Positions 18,379-29,179 of a stretch of 64,000 nucleotides of DNA are shown piece after piece (position 1 is the first letter of the stretch; every line of letters begins with the position of its first letter). The position numbers were made by a program, and so were the translations under genes. The stretch is from contig JAVCDF010000003.1 of NCBI GenBank assembly GCA_030765725.1, positions 1 to 64,000 of the forward strand. Direction: 5' to 3'. The notes below the pieces were generated by a model. That model had not been told where the DNA came from. It made no database searches and worked only from the letters and a program-made list of their open reading frames with translations. The DNA is from Candidatus Chlorobium antarcticum (GTDB lineage Bacteria > Bacteroidota > Chlorobiia > Chlorobiales > Chlorobiaceae).

Positions 18379-19233
18379 ATGGATATAGATGTAGGGAAGG
18401 TGTGGGACAGTATTGTGTTGGAGGCTGCGGCTGAGTGCCGTCGCGATCCGGACATCAGCATGTTTCTGGAGCAGCATATCATGCAGTTTGATGATTTTGC
18501 TTCGTCGCTGGCGATGCTCCTGGCGGTGAAGTTGGGTTCGAAGCATTTCCCGCCTCCTGTCCTGCAGGGGCTGATTGAGGACTTTTACCAGCAGTGCCCC
18601 GACAGGGTTGAGTGGGCTGCCTATGATCTTGTGGCAACGCAGCAGCGCGATCCGGCAGCGGTATATTATTTTGAGATTATGCTGTTTCTGAAGGGCTATC
18701 AGGCGCTTCAGGCATACCGTCTTGCGCACTGGTTGTGGAAGAATGGACGGAAGACGATGGCATACTTCATCCAGAACCGGATGTCGGAGGTGTTTGCAGT
18801 TGACATTCATCCTGCGGCGGTTATAGGTAAAGGGATTCTGCTTGACCATGCCACGAGCCTTGTGATTGGCGAAACTGCTGTTGTGGACGACAATGTGTCG
18901 CTACTGCATGAGGTAACCCTCGGCGGTACGGGTAAGGAGATGGGCGACCGCCATCCTAAGGTGCACAAGTCGGTGCTGATAGGCGCCGGTGCGAAGATAC
19001 TGGGCAATGTGGTGATTGGCGAGGGCGCGAAGGTTGGTGCGGGAAGCGTGGTGCTGGAGGATGTGCCTCCGCATTATACGGTTGCCGGTGTGCCTGCTCA
19101 GATTGTGGGCAGAACGGAGAGTGCTGAGCCTTCACTCGACATGAACCAGCGCCTTGTGGGGCAGCTGGAGGGACAGTACAACAAGTCTGATGACGATCAG
19201 TCGGAGAAGGTAGATAGCACCGTTTCACGGTAA
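18379..19233 (+). CDS. cysE: Serine O-acetyltransferase
   Basis: This 284-aa enzyme transfers acetyl from acetyl-CoA to serine, the first step of cysteine synthesis. An N-terminal helical domain is followed by the left-handed beta-helix with DIHPAAVIGKG, LDHATSLVIGETAVV (catalytic Asp-His region), LGGTGKEMGDRHPK and the AGAKILGNVVIGEGAKVGAGS repeats (quoted in parts). The ATG at 18379 aligns with E. coli CysE; upstream in-frame starts (18343 and earlier) would add an atypical hydrophobic stretch. The tail overlaps the end of convergent aroC by 37 bp. A sulfide oxidiser would use it to fix sulfide into cysteine. Confidence 0.92.
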   Translation: MDIDVGKVWDSIVLEAAAECRRDPDISMFLEQHIMQFDDFASSLAMLLAVKLGSKHFPPPVLQGLIEDFYQQCPDRVEWAAYDLVATQQRDPAAVYYFEIMLFLKGYQALQAYRLAHWLWKNGRKTMAYFIQNRMSEVFAVDIHPAAVIGKGILLDHATSLVIGETAVVDDNVSLLHEVTLGGTGKEMGDRHPKVHKSVLIGAGAKILGNVVIGEGAKVGAGSVVLEDVPPHYTVAGVPAQIVGRTESAEPSLDMNQRLVGQLEGQYNKSDDDQSEKVDSTVSR

Positions 19234-20390
19234 CGATTCAGGCGGTCCCGGATTTCTTCAAGATGGTCGCCACCGAACTTTTCAAGTAGGGCGTTGGCAA
19301 TGATGGGAGCTACTACGGCTTCGGCAACAACGCCTGCAGCGGGAACAGCGCAGGTGTCACTTCGTTCGAAGCGCGAGAGCACTGGCTCAAGGGTGGCAAG
19401 GTCGAACGACTGCAGGGGAGACTGCATCGAAGAGATGGGCTTCATTGCGGCCCTGATGTGGATAGTTTCTCCGCTCGACATGCTGCCCTCTATTCCACCC
19501 GATCGATTGGTCGGCCGTTGTACCCCTTCCTCTTTTACAAGATTCAGTGCGTCGTGCACTTCGGAGCCGGGTTTACGGGCATTCTCGAAGGCGGGGCCTA
19601 TTTCCACCCCTTTTATTGCCTGAATGGCCATGACTGCGGCTGCAAGCTGGCTGTCGAGACGGCGGTCGTGTTGTGCGTAGCTGCCGAGGCCCACCGGTAC
19701 GCCGGTAATGTAGAGCTCAATGATGCCGCCGAGGGTGTCGCCGTTCTCTTTTGCTTTATCTATGGCGGCTATGGCTTCCTCTGCAGCTTTTTGGCCAAGC
19801 ATGCGAACCTCTGAATGGTCGGCCGCAGCTGCGATGCATTGTGCTCCCTTTTCAAGGAGTTTGGAGAGATTTTTGTTTGATTCCGTGTCGGCTACGGAGC
19901 CTATGGCTGAGATGCAGCTGCCGATTTCTATGCCGAGCTGGTGGAGGAAGATGCGAGCGAGAGAGCCTGCTGCAACCCGTGCTGCGGTTTCGCGTGCGGA
20001 GGAGCGGTCGATGACGGGCCTGATGTCGTTGAAGCCGTATTTGATAAGTCCTGCAAGGTCGGCGTGGCCGGGTCGGGGGATGGTGATTTTTTCAGTTGTT
20101 GCTTCGTTGGAAGTGAACTGCGACATTTTCTCCGTCCAGTTTTCCCAGTCGCGGTTGCGGATGACGAGGGAGATGGGGGAACCAATGGTTTTGCCGAAAC
20201 GGATGCCGGAAAGCACTTCTGCGGTGTCACTTTCTATTTTCATTCGTCCGCCGCGTCCGTATCCCTGCTGACGGCGCCGGAGTTGCAGGTCAATCTCTTT
20301 CTGGGTGACCTGTACGCCGGCCGGCATGCCTTCAATGATGGCCGAGAGGGCGGGGCCGTGTGATTCTCCTGCGGTAAAGTATCGTATCAT
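19197..20390 (-). CDS. aroC: Chorismate synthase
   Basis: This 397-aa FMN-dependent enzyme converts EPSP to chorismate, the last shikimate-pathway step. Family signatures are visible: GESHGPALSAIIEGMPAG at the N-terminus, RRRQQGYGRGGRM (about residues 38-50), PGHADLAG and the internal RETAARVAAGSLARIFL. The C-terminal SDTCAVPAAGVVAEAVVA is also typical. The last 37 bp overlap convergent cysE. A transcription terminator separates the gene from hemB upstream. aroB and aroK lie 26 kb away. Confidence 0.96.
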   Translation of the reverse strand: MIRYFTAGESHGPALSAIIEGMPAGVQVTQKEIDLQLRRRQQGYGRGGRMKIESDTAEVLSGIRFGKTIGSPISLVIRNRDWENWTEKMSQFTSNEATTEKITIPRPGHADLAGLIKYGFNDIRPVIDRSSARETAARVAAGSLARIFLHQLGIEIGSCISAIGSVADTESNKNLSKLLEKGAQCIAAAADHSEVRMLGQKAAEEAIAAIDKAKENGDTLGGIIELYITGVPVGLGSYAQHDRRLDSQLAAAVMAIQAIKGVEIGPAFENARKPGSEVHDALNLVKEEGVQRPTNRSGGIEGSMSSGETIHIRAAMKPISSMQSPLQSFDLATLEPVLSRFERSDTCAVPAAGVVAEAVVAPIIANALLEKFGGDHLEEIRDRLNRYRETVLSTFSD

Positions 20391-20411
20391 ATCAGTCGAT
20401 GTTCATCTTAT

Positions 20412-20459
20412 GAAAAAGCCCGACCGGGTGTTGCTCATCACTTCCGGCCGGGCTTCTTT
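20412..20459 (-). terminator. Rho-independent terminator after hemB
   Basis: A strong inverted repeat, AAGCCCGACCGG against CCGGCCGGGCTT, encloses a loop of about 18 nt and is followed on the minus strand by a T-run (GGGCTTTTTC). It lies between the end of hemB (20489) and the start of aroC (20390), so it should end hemB transcription. The plus strand also has a T-rich tail, so it may work in both directions. Confidence 0.75.
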
Positions 20460-20488
20460 TCTATCTCTCTTTTTCTTTCCTGCTGGTC

Positions 20489-21502
<1,014 letters not shown>

Positions 21503-21539
21503 TCACTGAAAATAAGAAAATCCCTGAACATGGGGAAGC

Positions 21540-21561
21540 GCCGGCAGTAAAAACTGCCGGC
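21540..21561. terminator. Perfect 9-bp hairpin between oadB-like gene and hemB
   Basis: GCCGGCAGT (21540-21548) and ACTGCCGGC (21553-21561) form a perfect stem with an AAAA loop. The location between two leftward genes suits a terminator for the decarboxylase operon, but there is no strong T-run on the minus strand, so factor-dependent termination or mRNA protection is equally possible. Confidence 0.5.
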
Positions 21562-21609
21562 ATTATTCCGGGTGCGGGATCAATGTATTTCAGAGGAAAA
21601 GTGATCCTC

Positions 21610-22746
21610 TTACATGAGGAAGCTGAGCATGATGCCGGCCGCAACGGCTGAACCGATGACTCCTGAAACATTGGGGGCCATGGCGTGCATGAGCAGGTGG
21701 TTGTTCGGGTCGGCCTTGAGCCCTTCAGTTTGGGCTACGCGTGCGCTGTCGGGGACGGCCGAGACGCCTGCGGCTCCAATCAGGGGGTTGATTCTGTCGT
21801 CGCCCTTGAGGAAGCGGTTCATGAGTTTTGCGAACATGATGCCGCCGGCAGTGGAAATCATGAAGGAGAGGGCTCCGAGTACGAAAATAAGAATGGACTG
21901 CGGCGTCAGGAATGTGGTTGCCTGGGTGGAAGCTCCCACGGTAAGTCCGAGAATGATGGTGACGATGTCAATCAGTGCGTTTCTTGCGGTGTCGGCGAGG
22001 CGCTTGGTGACCATCGACTCTTTAAGCAGATTGCCGAAGAAGAGCATGCCGAGCAAGGGTAGCGAACCGGGGGCTATGAATCCGGTGAGGAGCAGACCTG
22101 CTATGGGGAAGATGACCTTTTCCTGTTTGGAAACAGCGCGCGGTGGTTTCATCCTGATTTTGCGCTCTTCAGGAGTGGTGAGGAGGCGCATGATGGGCGG
22201 CTGTATGACAGGAACAAGCGCCATGTAGGAGTATGCTGCAATGGCAATGGAACCTATGAGGTGCGGTGCTAGGCGTGAGGCGATGAAGATGGCCGTCGGG
22301 CCGTCGGCTCCGCCGATGATGCCTATTGACGCAGCTTCCGGGTTGGCAAACCCGAGAACTAGGGCGCCGAGATAGGTGAGGAAGATGCCGATTTGCGCTG
22401 CTGCTCCGAGAAGGATAAGTTTCGGGTTGGAGAGCAGGGTGCTGAAGTCGGTCATGGCGCCAATGCCGAGGAATATGAGCGGGGGGAAAATGCCTTTGAG
22501 CACCCCCTGGTAGAGGTAGTTCAAGACGCTGCCCGGTTCATAGATGCCGAGTTGCAGTCCGGCGTTCTCCATAAAGGGGGTGTTGCCGATGAGAATGCCG
22601 AATCCGATGGGTACGAGCAGGAGCGGTTCGTACTCGTGACGGATGGCGAGGTATATGAACAGAAGGCCTATGAGCACCATCAGGATATGACCCGGGGTGA
22701 CATTAGCGAAGCCTGAGTATTCGAAAAAGCGGAGGATTCCTTGCAT
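21610..22746 (-). CDS. Sodium-translocating decarboxylase beta subunit (OadB/MmdB/GcdB)
   Basis: This 378-aa integral membrane protein is the carboxybiotin decarboxylase that couples CO2 release to Na+ export. It has about nine to eleven hydrophobic segments. Family hallmarks are GFGILIGNTPF, PPLIFLGIGAMTDF, the re-entrant GIIGGADGPTAIFIAS with the conserved Asp (about residues 140-156), and GAAGVSAVPDSARVAQ near the C-terminus. It is the last gene of a four-gene operon with the carboxyltransferase, a gamma-like subunit and the biotin carrier. Substrate specificity resides in the alpha subunit. Confidence 0.93.
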   Translation of the reverse strand: MQGILRFFEYSGFANVTPGHILMVLIGLLFIYLAIRHEYEPLLLVPIGFGILIGNTPFMENAGLQLGIYEPGSVLNYLYQGVLKGIFPPLIFLGIGAMTDFSTLLSNPKLILLGAAAQIGIFLTYLGALVLGFANPEAASIGIIGGADGPTAIFIASRLAPHLIGSIAIAAYSYMALVPVIQPPIMRLLTTPEERKIRMKPPRAVSKQEKVIFPIAGLLLTGFIAPGSLPLLGMLFFGNLLKESMVTKRLADTARNALIDIVTIILGLTVGASTQATTFLTPQSILIFVLGALSFMISTAGGIMFAKLMNRFLKGDDRINPLIGAAGVSAVPDSARVAQTEGLKADPNNHLLMHAMAPNVSGVIGSAVAAGIMLSFLM

Positions 22747-22754
22747 GGTGATGG

Positions 22755-23174
22755 TTAATCTATTTCAAGCAGCGTGTCGCCCTGCAGGACGGTGTCGCCT
22801 TCGTTGACTTTGATGGCTTTGACTGTACCGTCTTTTTCGGCAAGGATGTTGTTTTCCATTTTCATGGCTTCAAGAACCAAAAGCGGCTGTTCGCGCTTGA
22901 TTGTGGCTCCGGGGGCAACCATGACCTTGAGTATGGTGCCGGGCAGAGGTGCTTTGACCAGACTGACGCCTGCGGTGTTGAGCGGTGCCGGCGCCTTTGG
23001 CGGCGTGGTCGGCATGGGACGGATGAGTTTCGGCGTGGCGGGAGCTTTCATTTCTTTTCCAAGCTCCACCTGGTAAGAGGTTCCGTTGACTTCAATCTCC
23101 GCGGTGTTCTCCTCGATTGACTTAATGTCTACGCTGTATTTGTTGCCGGTTATGGTGAAGGTATATCTCCTCAT
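22755..23174 (-). CDS. Biotin carrier subunit of the decarboxylase complex
   Basis: This 139-aa protein has an N-terminal segment of about 40 residues, a proline/alanine-rich linker (about 48-66) and a C-terminal biotinyl domain. The biotin attachment motif EAMKMEN is followed by DGTVKAIKVNEGDTV. It shuttles the carboxyl group from the carboxyltransferase to the membrane subunit. It overlaps the upstream gamma-like gene by 4 bp (23171-23174). Confidence 0.93.
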   Translation of the reverse strand: MRRYTFTITGNKYSVDIKSIEENTAEIEVNGTSYQVELGKEMKAPATPKLIRPMPTTPPKAPAPLNTAGVSLVKAPLPGTILKVMVAPGATIKREQPLLVLEAMKMENNILAEKDGTVKAIKVNEGDTVLQGDTLLEID

Positions 23175-23536
23175 CGCTGCGCACCTTTGAAGTTGATGAC
23201 ATTATAGATTTTCGAATTCCACGGGGAGTAAGTTTTTGCCGCTTTCTTGATTGTGAGAATGGCGGTTTCCTGGTCGTGAAGTTCGCTGAAGTAGAGTGAG
23301 AGCGCCATGGCTATGGCTGCGTTGACTTCTCCGCTCTGTTTGGGGGTGTGGTGAGCCCCGTGAGTGGCATGCCCTTCCGCGTCAGGCTGTTTTCGGAAGC
23401 GGAAGTCGAGCACCTTCGGCATAACGCTGAAGATGAAGTAGAGCAGTATCAGCGACAGAAAAACGACACCGTAGCCAGTTGCGGCAAGGGTGAAGTGTTC
23501 TGGCTGAATTGCTGAAAAATCAAATGGTATGCTCAA
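23171..23536 (-). CDS. Gamma-like membrane subunit of the sodium-pump decarboxylase (OadG family)
   Basis: This 121-aa protein has one N-terminal membrane helix (about residues 17-40, VVFLSLILLYFIFSVMP), a polar histidine-containing linker and a C-terminal part (INAAIAMALSLYF..) ending in PWNSKIYNVINFKG. The layout is that of OadG/MmdD-type subunits, which hold the soluble alpha subunit to the membrane and bind zinc. It overlaps the neighbouring genes by 4 bp on both sides. Confidence 0.8.
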   Translation of the reverse strand: MSIPFDFSAIQPEHFTLAATGYGVVFLSLILLYFIFSVMPKVLDFRFRKQPDAEGHATHGAHHTPKQSGEVNAAIAMALSLYFSELHDQETAILTIKKAAKTYSPWNSKIYNVINFKGAQR

Positions 23537-25086
23537 AGCGGCAGCGTTGAATGTTTCTTGGGAGGGTTCGAGTCTTTTTTTGTCGAAAGAATTTGCAGCG
23601 ACCGTATGATTCTAAAACGGGTGTTGCGGGGCTCAATGACATCGTCGATGTATCCGTATTTGGCTGCTTCGTAGGGGTTGGCGAACTTTTCGCGGTACTC
23701 CGATTCTTTTTCTGCAACAAAACGGGCCCGCTCTTCGGGGTCTTCAATGCCTTTGAGCTCGCGGTTGTAGAGCACTTCAATGGCTCCGGCAGGGCCCATA
23801 ACGGCGATTTCTGCTTTCGGCCATGCGTAGTTGACATCTCCGCGCAGATGCTTTGAGCTCATCACACAGTATGCTCCTCCATAGGCTTTGCGCAGGATGA
23901 TGGTGATTTTGGGCACCGTTGCCTCACCGTATGCAAAAATAAGTTTGGCTCCGTTGCTGATGATGCCCTCGAACTCCTGGGCGCTGCCTGGCAGGAAGCC
24001 GGGAACATCGACAAGGGAGACGATGGGAATGTTGAAGGCGTCGCAGAACCGGATGAACCGAGCGGCTTTACGCGAGGCGTTGATGTCGAGGCAGCCGGCA
24101 AGGTAGTTTGGCTGGTTGGCCACAATACCGGTTGAAATGCCGTTGAAGGTGACAAACCCGATGACAATGTTGCGGGCATACTGACGCTGGACTTCCAGGA
24201 ATTCGCCGTTGTCGGCAATGGCCTCTATGACTTTTTTGACATCGTAAGGGTGAGAGGGCTGTTCGGGGATGATGGTGTTCAGGCCTTCGTCGAGGCGGTC
24301 GATAGGGTCGTCGCAGATGGCAAGCGGTGGCTCTTCAAGGTTGTTCTGCGGCAGGTAGCTCAGCAGTTTTTTGATGAGCAGGATCCCTTCGGCTTCGTCA
24401 GATGCTACGAAGTGCGTGACACCGGATTTTGATGCATGGACGGTGGCGCCGCCGAGATCTTCTTCTGTGATGGTTTCACCCGTTACGGTTTTGACAACCT
24501 TGGGGCCTGTGACGAACATGTAGCTGGTGTTTTCAGCCATCATCACGAAGTCCGTAAGGGCGGGGGAGTATACTGCACCTCCGGCGCAGGGGCCGAAGAT
24601 GGCTGAAATCTGAGGGATGACGCCCGAGGCCATGATGTTGCGCTGGAAGATGCTGGCGTAGCCTGCAAGGCTTCTGACCCCTTCCTGTATGCGCGCTCCG
24701 CCGCTGTCATTGATGCCGATGACCGGAACGCCCACCTTGAGAGCCTGATCCATGATTTTGCAGATCTTCTCGGCATAGGTTTCCGAAAGGGAGCCGCCGA
24801 AGACGGTGAAGTCCTGGGAGAAGATGTAAACTGGCCGGCCGTCAATGGTTCCGTAGCCGGTAACCACGCCGTCGGACAGGTAGTGCTGTTTGTCGAGGCC
24901 GAAGTCGGTGGTGCGGTGGGTGACGAACATGTCGTACTCTTCGAAGCTGCCTTCGTCGAGAAGCATGGCAATGCGCTCACGGGCGGTGTGCTTGCCCTTG
25001 TTGTGCTGAGCTTCTATGCGTTTTTCCCCGCCGCCAAGACGGGCTTTTTCGCGTTCGGCAATCAAGCGTTTCATGATGTGTGTCAA
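23533..25086 (-). CDS. Acyl-CoA carboxyltransferase subunit (methylmalonyl-CoA decarboxylase alpha / propionyl-CoA carboxylase beta type)
   Basis: This 517-aa crotonase-fold protein is of the MmdA/PccB family. Features include GGGEKRIEAQHNKGKHTARE, the oxyanion region NDSGGARIQEGV with GPCAGGAVYSPALTDF, and FLPGSAQEFEGIISNGAKL in the C-terminal half. With the biotin carrier, gamma and beta subunits beside it, it should form a sodium-pumping methylmalonyl-CoA decarboxylase, or the reverse propionyl-CoA carboxylation route. It is first in its operon, whose leader is the 229-bp gap to the divergent phosphatase gene. Confidence 0.92.
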   Translation of the reverse strand: MTHIMKRLIAEREKARLGGGEKRIEAQHNKGKHTARERIAMLLDEGSFEEYDMFVTHRTTDFGLDKQHYLSDGVVTGYGTIDGRPVYIFSQDFTVFGGSLSETYAEKICKIMDQALKVGVPVIGINDSGGARIQEGVRSLAGYASIFQRNIMASGVIPQISAIFGPCAGGAVYSPALTDFVMMAENTSYMFVTGPKVVKTVTGETITEEDLGGATVHASKSGVTHFVASDEAEGILLIKKLLSYLPQNNLEEPPLAICDDPIDRLDEGLNTIIPEQPSHPYDVKKVIEAIADNGEFLEVQRQYARNIVIGFVTFNGISTGIVANQPNYLAGCLDINASRKAARFIRFCDAFNIPIVSLVDVPGFLPGSAQEFEGIISNGAKLIFAYGEATVPKITIILRKAYGGAYCVMSSKHLRGDVNYAWPKAEIAVMGPAGAIEVLYNRELKGIEDPEERARFVAEKESEYREKFANPYEAAKYGYIDDVIEPRNTRFRIIRSLQILSTKKDSNPPKKHSTLPL

Positions 25087-25225
25087 TAGGGTTTTGCAGG
25101 AAGGCCTGAGGAGGTTGGCTGATAAGCAGGGCCGAAGGTCTTGAATGTTGATGCCATCAGCGTTTCATGGCTTTGCAGGATTTGCTTCATGAGGGTTTGA
25201 CGGTCTGAGTGTCGGCCGCAATAGG

Positions 25226-25237
25226 TTGAATATTCAA
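25226..25237. promoter_or_regulatory. 12-bp perfect palindrome in the mmdA/hisN divergent intergenic region
   Basis: TTGAATATTCAA is a perfect 12-bp palindrome in the 229-bp space between two divergent genes. It could be a regulator binding site. The AT-rich content makes chance occurrence possible, and no second copy was noticed in the region. Confidence 0.25.
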
Positions 25238-25315
25238 AAAAAAGGGGAAAAATCCGCCTTGTTAATGGAGAGTGCGTTAATAATCCCTATTTTTCTTTTT
25301 TTTACAGTCATTTAG

Positions 25316-26095
25316 ATGAAAAAGCCTATGATTGGGGATTTGGAACTTGCGCTTGATCTTGCCCAGAGGGCGGGGTTGCTGACACTTGATTATTTTTCCC
25401 GAAAGTCGCTGTGGGTGGAAACAAAACGGGACCGCTCTCCGGTGACCGAGGCGGACCGGAAGGCTGAGCAGCTGATTCGTCATGGCATTCTTGCAGCCTG
25501 CCCGAACGATGGCCTGCTGGGTGAAGAGTTTGAAGAGCGCCTGTCTACCAATGGACGACGGTGGATTATTGATCCTATTGACGGGACCCGTTCGTTTATC
25601 CATGGTGTGCCCTTTTACGGGGTGATGGTGGCGCTTGAGGTCAATGGAACGGTGGTGGCGGGGGTTGTCAATTTTCCTGCGCTACATGAAATGTACCATG
25701 CGGAGTTGGGGGAGGGTGCGTTCATGAACGGCACTCCTATTAGCGTTTCTTCCATTGCGGACGAAAGGGACGCTACGGTGGTTTTTACCGAAAAGGAGTA
25801 TCTCATGGACCCGGAGTCGGGCCATCCGGTTGACCGGTTGCGGCGTGGTGCCGGCCTTGTACGGGGATGGGGAGACTGCTACGGCCACATGCTTGTTGCT
25901 TCCGGCAGGGCCGAGGTGGCGGTGGACAAGGTAATGAGCCCATGGGACTGTGCGGCACTTATTCCCATTGTGAGGGAGGCCGGGGGGTGCTGTTTTGACT
26001 ACAGGGGGGAGACGACGATAACGGGGGAAGGGCTTGTCAGCGCCAATATGGCGATAGGCAGGCAGCTACTGAAGGATATTGTAGAGGGAGGGTGA
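25316..26095 (+). CDS. hisN: Inositol monophosphatase-family phosphatase, probable histidinol-phosphatase HisN
   Basis: This 259-aa Mg-dependent phosphatase has the family motifs GEEFEE (about residue 63), DPIDGTRSFIHG (about 82-93) and WDCAALIPI (about 207-215). The form DGTRSF in place of DGTxNF, together with overall size, suits the HisN group that hydrolyses histidinol phosphate. Inositol monophosphatase or CysQ activity cannot be excluded from sequence. The stop lies directly beside the end of convergent hemD. Confidence 0.78.
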   Translation: MKKPMIGDLELALDLAQRAGLLTLDYFSRKSLWVETKRDRSPVTEADRKAEQLIRHGILAACPNDGLLGEEFEERLSTNGRRWIIDPIDGTRSFIHGVPFYGVMVALEVNGTVVAGVVNFPALHEMYHAELGEGAFMNGTPISVSSIADERDATVVFTEKEYLMDPESGHPVDRLRRGAGLVRGWGDCYGHMLVASGRAEVAVDKVMSPWDCAALIPIVREAGGCCFDYRGETTITGEGLVSANMAIGRQLLKDIVEGG

Positions 26096-26842
26096 TTAGC
26101 TGAGGGCTTTGGCTATGGCTTTGGCGAAGCTGGGTCCGTCGAAGTATTCTGGAATGATGTCGGTTTTTATGCCGATTTTTTTCAGGGCGCCGGCGGTGGT
26201 GGTGCCGATGGCCGCAATTTTTACCCCTTCGGGCAGGGCGGTTGTGCCCATGGCCTTGAAGAAGTTTGTGGCTGTTGAGGGGCTGGTGAAGGAGAGGCAG
26301 TTAAGCTTCCCTTCTTCAAGCATTGCCTTTATGGTTGCCGTGTCTTCGAGTGAGGGCGGGAGGTTTTCGTAGACGGTCAGTTCCGTGCACTGTCCCCCGC
26401 GTTTTCCAATGACATCAGGGATGACGCCGAGCGAGAGGTTGCCGCGCAGGAAAAGAAAGCTTTTTCCCTTGATGCGTTCTTCGCCAATTCCAGCCATCAT
26501 AGTGACGGCGTCGGCTATTTTGGGCACAGGTTCGGTTTTGACGCCGTGTGCCAGAAGGTCGCTTGCGGTTGTTTTTCCTACTGCCCAGACGGTTGCTTTG
26601 CGGAGGAGCTCAAGCTGGTCGGGGCGAGTGTTCTCGAGTCGGTCCATAAATGAACCAACGCTGTTGGGACTGGTGAAAAAAATACCGTCAAAGGCAGAAA
26701 TGTCGGGGACCTCCCAGTCTTTGAGCGCATTTATTTCAATAGTCGGGAACACGACCGAAGCGAGATCGTGCTCTTTAAGCTGACTGACAAAGGAGCCTGC
26801 CTGATTCTTCGGTCGTGTTACCAGTACTGTTTTTATCAGCAT
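26096..26842 (-). CDS. hemD: Uroporphyrinogen-III synthase
   Basis: This 248-aa enzyme closes and inverts ring D of hydroxymethylbilane. The family diverges strongly; support comes from [38 protein letters not shown] and [14 protein letters not shown], which fit HemD, and from its place after hemC. Its start overlaps the hemC end by 7 bp (26836-26842). Confidence 0.92.
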   Translation of the reverse strand: MLIKTVLVTRPKNQAGSFVSQLKEHDLASVVFPTIEINALKDWEVPDISAFDGIFFTSPNSVGSFMDRLENTRPDQLELLRKATVWAVGKTTASDLLAHGVKTEPVPKIADAVTMMAGIGEERIKGKSFLFLRGNLSLGVIPDVIGKRGGQCTELTVYENLPPSLEDTATIKAMLEEGKLNCLSFTSPSTATNFFKAMGTTALPEGVKIAAIGTTTAGALKKIGIKTDIIPEYFDGPSFAKAIAKALS

Positions 26843-27777
26843 GTTTTGCGGATTTCCGAGAGGATTTCTTCCGCGCCCTGTTTCAGGAGTTCCTCTGCAA
26901 GCTCAATGCCTGCTGCTTCCGCCTGTGCGGGGGAAGTGAGTCCGGTTTTGGTGATTTCGTTGCGAATGCCTTTTGTTCCGTCGACTGAACCGACAAATGC
27001 GAGCAGGTGTAGCGTTCCGTTTTTGAACGAGGCGTATGCACCGATGGGAATCTGGCAGCCGCCCTGAAGGTGACGGAGCAGTGAGCGTTCGGCTTTGCAG
27101 CAATATTCAGTGTTGCTGTGGTTCATCACCTTAACGATTTCCCTTGTCTGTTCGTCGTCAACACGGGTTTCAATACCCAGTGCGCCCTGTCCGACTGCCG
27201 GAAGCATGATGTCATGCGGAAGGATTTCGGAGATGCGGTCGCTGAAATTGAGGCGGAAGACACCGGCGTAGGCAAGCATCATGGCGTCAAATTCACCTTC
27301 GTCAAACTTCTGGAAGCGGGTGTTGAGGTTGCCGCGGATGTCTTTGATGTCGAAATCGGGACGGAGGCTTTTGAGCTGTGACATACGGCGAAGCGAGCTG
27401 GTTGCTACTTTTGCGTTCTTGGGCAAATCAAGCATTTTGACGCCGTTTTTCGAAATGATGACATCCCGGGTGTCTTCCCGCTCGGTGAAGGCGCTGATGA
27501 TCAGCCCCTCGGGGGTAGCAGTGGGAACATCTTTCAGGCTGTGGACAGCCAGATCGATCTCGTTTGCAATCAGGAATTTCTCGATGTCTTTGGTGAAGAG
27601 CCCCATGTCTCCGATTTTGGAAAGAGGGGAATCCAGCAGCACATCGCCGGTTGTTTTGACCAGTTTGAGTGAGATGTCAAGGTCTGGAAAGTGTTTGGAG
27701 AGCTCAGCCTTTGTGTATTCTGCCTGCCAGAGGGCAAGTGGGCTGGAGCGGGTACCGATGATAAGCTGTTTTTTCAA
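26836..27777 (-). CDS. hemC: Porphobilinogen deaminase (hydroxymethylbilane synthase)
   Basis: This 313-aa enzyme joins four porphobilinogen units. It has [13 protein letters not shown] at the start, HSLKDVPT with the catalytic aspartate (about residue 83), [15 protein letters not shown] and [12 protein letters not shown], where C241 binds the dipyrromethane cofactor. The gene lies 20 bp after hemA and overlaps hemD, as part of a hemX-hemA-hemC-hemD transcript. Confidence 0.97.
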   Translation of the reverse strand: MKKQLIIGTRSSPLALWQAEYTKAELSKHFPDLDISLKLVKTTGDVLLDSPLSKIGDMGLFTKDIEKFLIANEIDLAVHSLKDVPTATPEGLIISAFTEREDTRDVIISKNGVKMLDLPKNAKVATSSLRRMSQLKSLRPDFDIKDIRGNLNTRFQKFDEGEFDAMMLAYAGVFRLNFSDRISEILPHDIMLPAVGQGALGIETRVDDEQTREIVKVMNHSNTEYCCKAERSLLRHLQGGCQIPIGAYASFKNGTLHLLAFVGSVDGTKGIRNEITKTGLTSPAQAEAAGIELAEELLKQGAEEILSEIRKTC

Positions 27778-27797
27778 AGCGGTTACAGATTTTTTAT

Positions 27798-29075
27798 TTA
27801 GTGTGACTGGTTCGGCTCTTCAAGATCAAAAACATTACGGACAAGGTCAACCCGGCTCGGCATGCTGTCGGAAGTGCTGATTGGTGCCTTGAGCATTTTA
27901 ATCGGGTGGTGCAGGATTTTTTTCATGATCCTGTCGGTCAGGTGCTCCATTCTTCGAAGTTCTTCTTCAGAGACCTTGTGGCGGTAGCGCTCGATCTCTT
28001 TTTCCTTGATTTCAATGAACTTCGACTGGAGGTCGACAATAGTGGGACGGACTTTCAGGGTGTTGGTCCACTGACCGAAGACAACAAGCTCTTCGTCAAT
28101 GATTGCGTGTACTTTCGGGAGTTCGCCGCTGCGGCGCTCAAGGTTTTTGTCGATGATGTGCTTGAGGGCGTCAATGTCCTTAAGGAACATGTTCTGCACA
28201 TTCGATACTTCGGGGTCTACATTTCTTGGCAGTCCGAGGTCAAGAATGATGACTGGTTTGAGGCGACGCTTGAGCATTGTTTCGCGTATTTCCGCTTGGC
28301 TGATGATGTACTCTGTGGTGCTGACTGCGGTAATGATAATGTCGAATTCATGCAGATGCTCTTTGTAGGATTCGTAGGGGAGCACCTGGTTGGTGCCGAG
28401 CGTTTCGGCAAGCACTTCGGCTTTTGACTGGGTCCGGTTGGTGATGACTATGTTGCGCGCGTTTTTCGCGAACATGTGTTTCGCGGCAAGTTCGCCTGTT
28501 TCACCTGCTCCGACGAGGAGCACCTTTTTCATGGAGAGGTTGGAGAAAATTTTCTGCGCGAGTTCGACAGCTGCATAGCTGACCGATACGGCGCCTTCCA
28601 TGATTTTGGTTCTGGTCTTTACTTTTTTTGCGACGCTGAAGGCGGTATGGCAGAGCCTTGTGAGCAGAATGCCTGCAGTTTGCACTTCGGCGGCAATGCG
28701 GTAGGCCTCTTTTACTTGGCCGAGAATCTGTCCTTCACCGAGTATAAGGGAGTCTATTGCGCTGGAAACTTCAAAGAGGTGGCGGGCTGTGCCGCAGTAG
28801 AAGCGGCTGAAAAAATGTTCAGGTCTGACATCTTTTCCGGCTTCACGGAAAGAGATGATATAGTCTTTAAGATATTCGCCGGTTACTTCATGCATTGCCG
28901 GAACAACATAGATTTCTGTCCGGTTGCATGTTGAGAGCACCATGGCTTCATGGGCAATTCCTGATGAGACAAGACCCGTGACGAACTCTTTGTTCTGAAC
29001 TTCTGAAAGAGAGATTCTTTCACGGATTTCAATAGGTGCAGTCTTATGGTTGACACCAACTGAAATGATGTTCAT
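27798..29075 (-). CDS. hemA: Glutamyl-tRNA reductase
   Basis: This 425-aa NADPH-dependent enzyme reduces Glu-tRNA to glutamate-1-semialdehyde, starting the C5 route to tetrapyrroles. Motifs are [25 protein letters not shown] with catalytic C50, [20 protein letters not shown] (key residues C..HLF..S) and the NADPH site [17 protein letters not shown]. In a phototroph it is the main control point for chlorophyll precursors. It is flanked upstream by the HemX-like gene and downstream by hemC. Confidence 0.97.
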   Translation of the reverse strand: MNIISVGVNHKTAPIEIRERISLSEVQNKEFVTGLVSSGIAHEAMVLSTCNRTEIYVVPAMHEVTGEYLKDYIISFREAGKDVRPEHFFSRFYCGTARHLFEVSSAIDSLILGEGQILGQVKEAYRIAAEVQTAGILLTRLCHTAFSVAKKVKTRTKIMEGAVSVSYAAVELAQKIFSNLSMKKVLLVGAGETGELAAKHMFAKNARNIVITNRTQSKAEVLAETLGTNQVLPYESYKEHLHEFDIIITAVSTTEYIISQAEIRETMLKRRLKPVIILDLGLPRNVDPEVSNVQNMFLKDIDALKHIIDKNLERRSGELPKVHAIIDEELVVFGQWTNTLKVRPTIVDLQSKFIEIKEKEIERYRHKVSEEELRRMEHLTDRIMKKILHHPIKMLKAPISTSDSMPSRVDLVRNVFDLEEPNQSH

Positions 29076-29179
29076 GGCAGCGTGGTTTTACTATTGAATG
29101 CCTTTCTGACTTTGAGCGTATCAAAATGATGAACTGTAAATATATCCCTCTAACCCCATATTTTCAAATGAGGTGCTTT

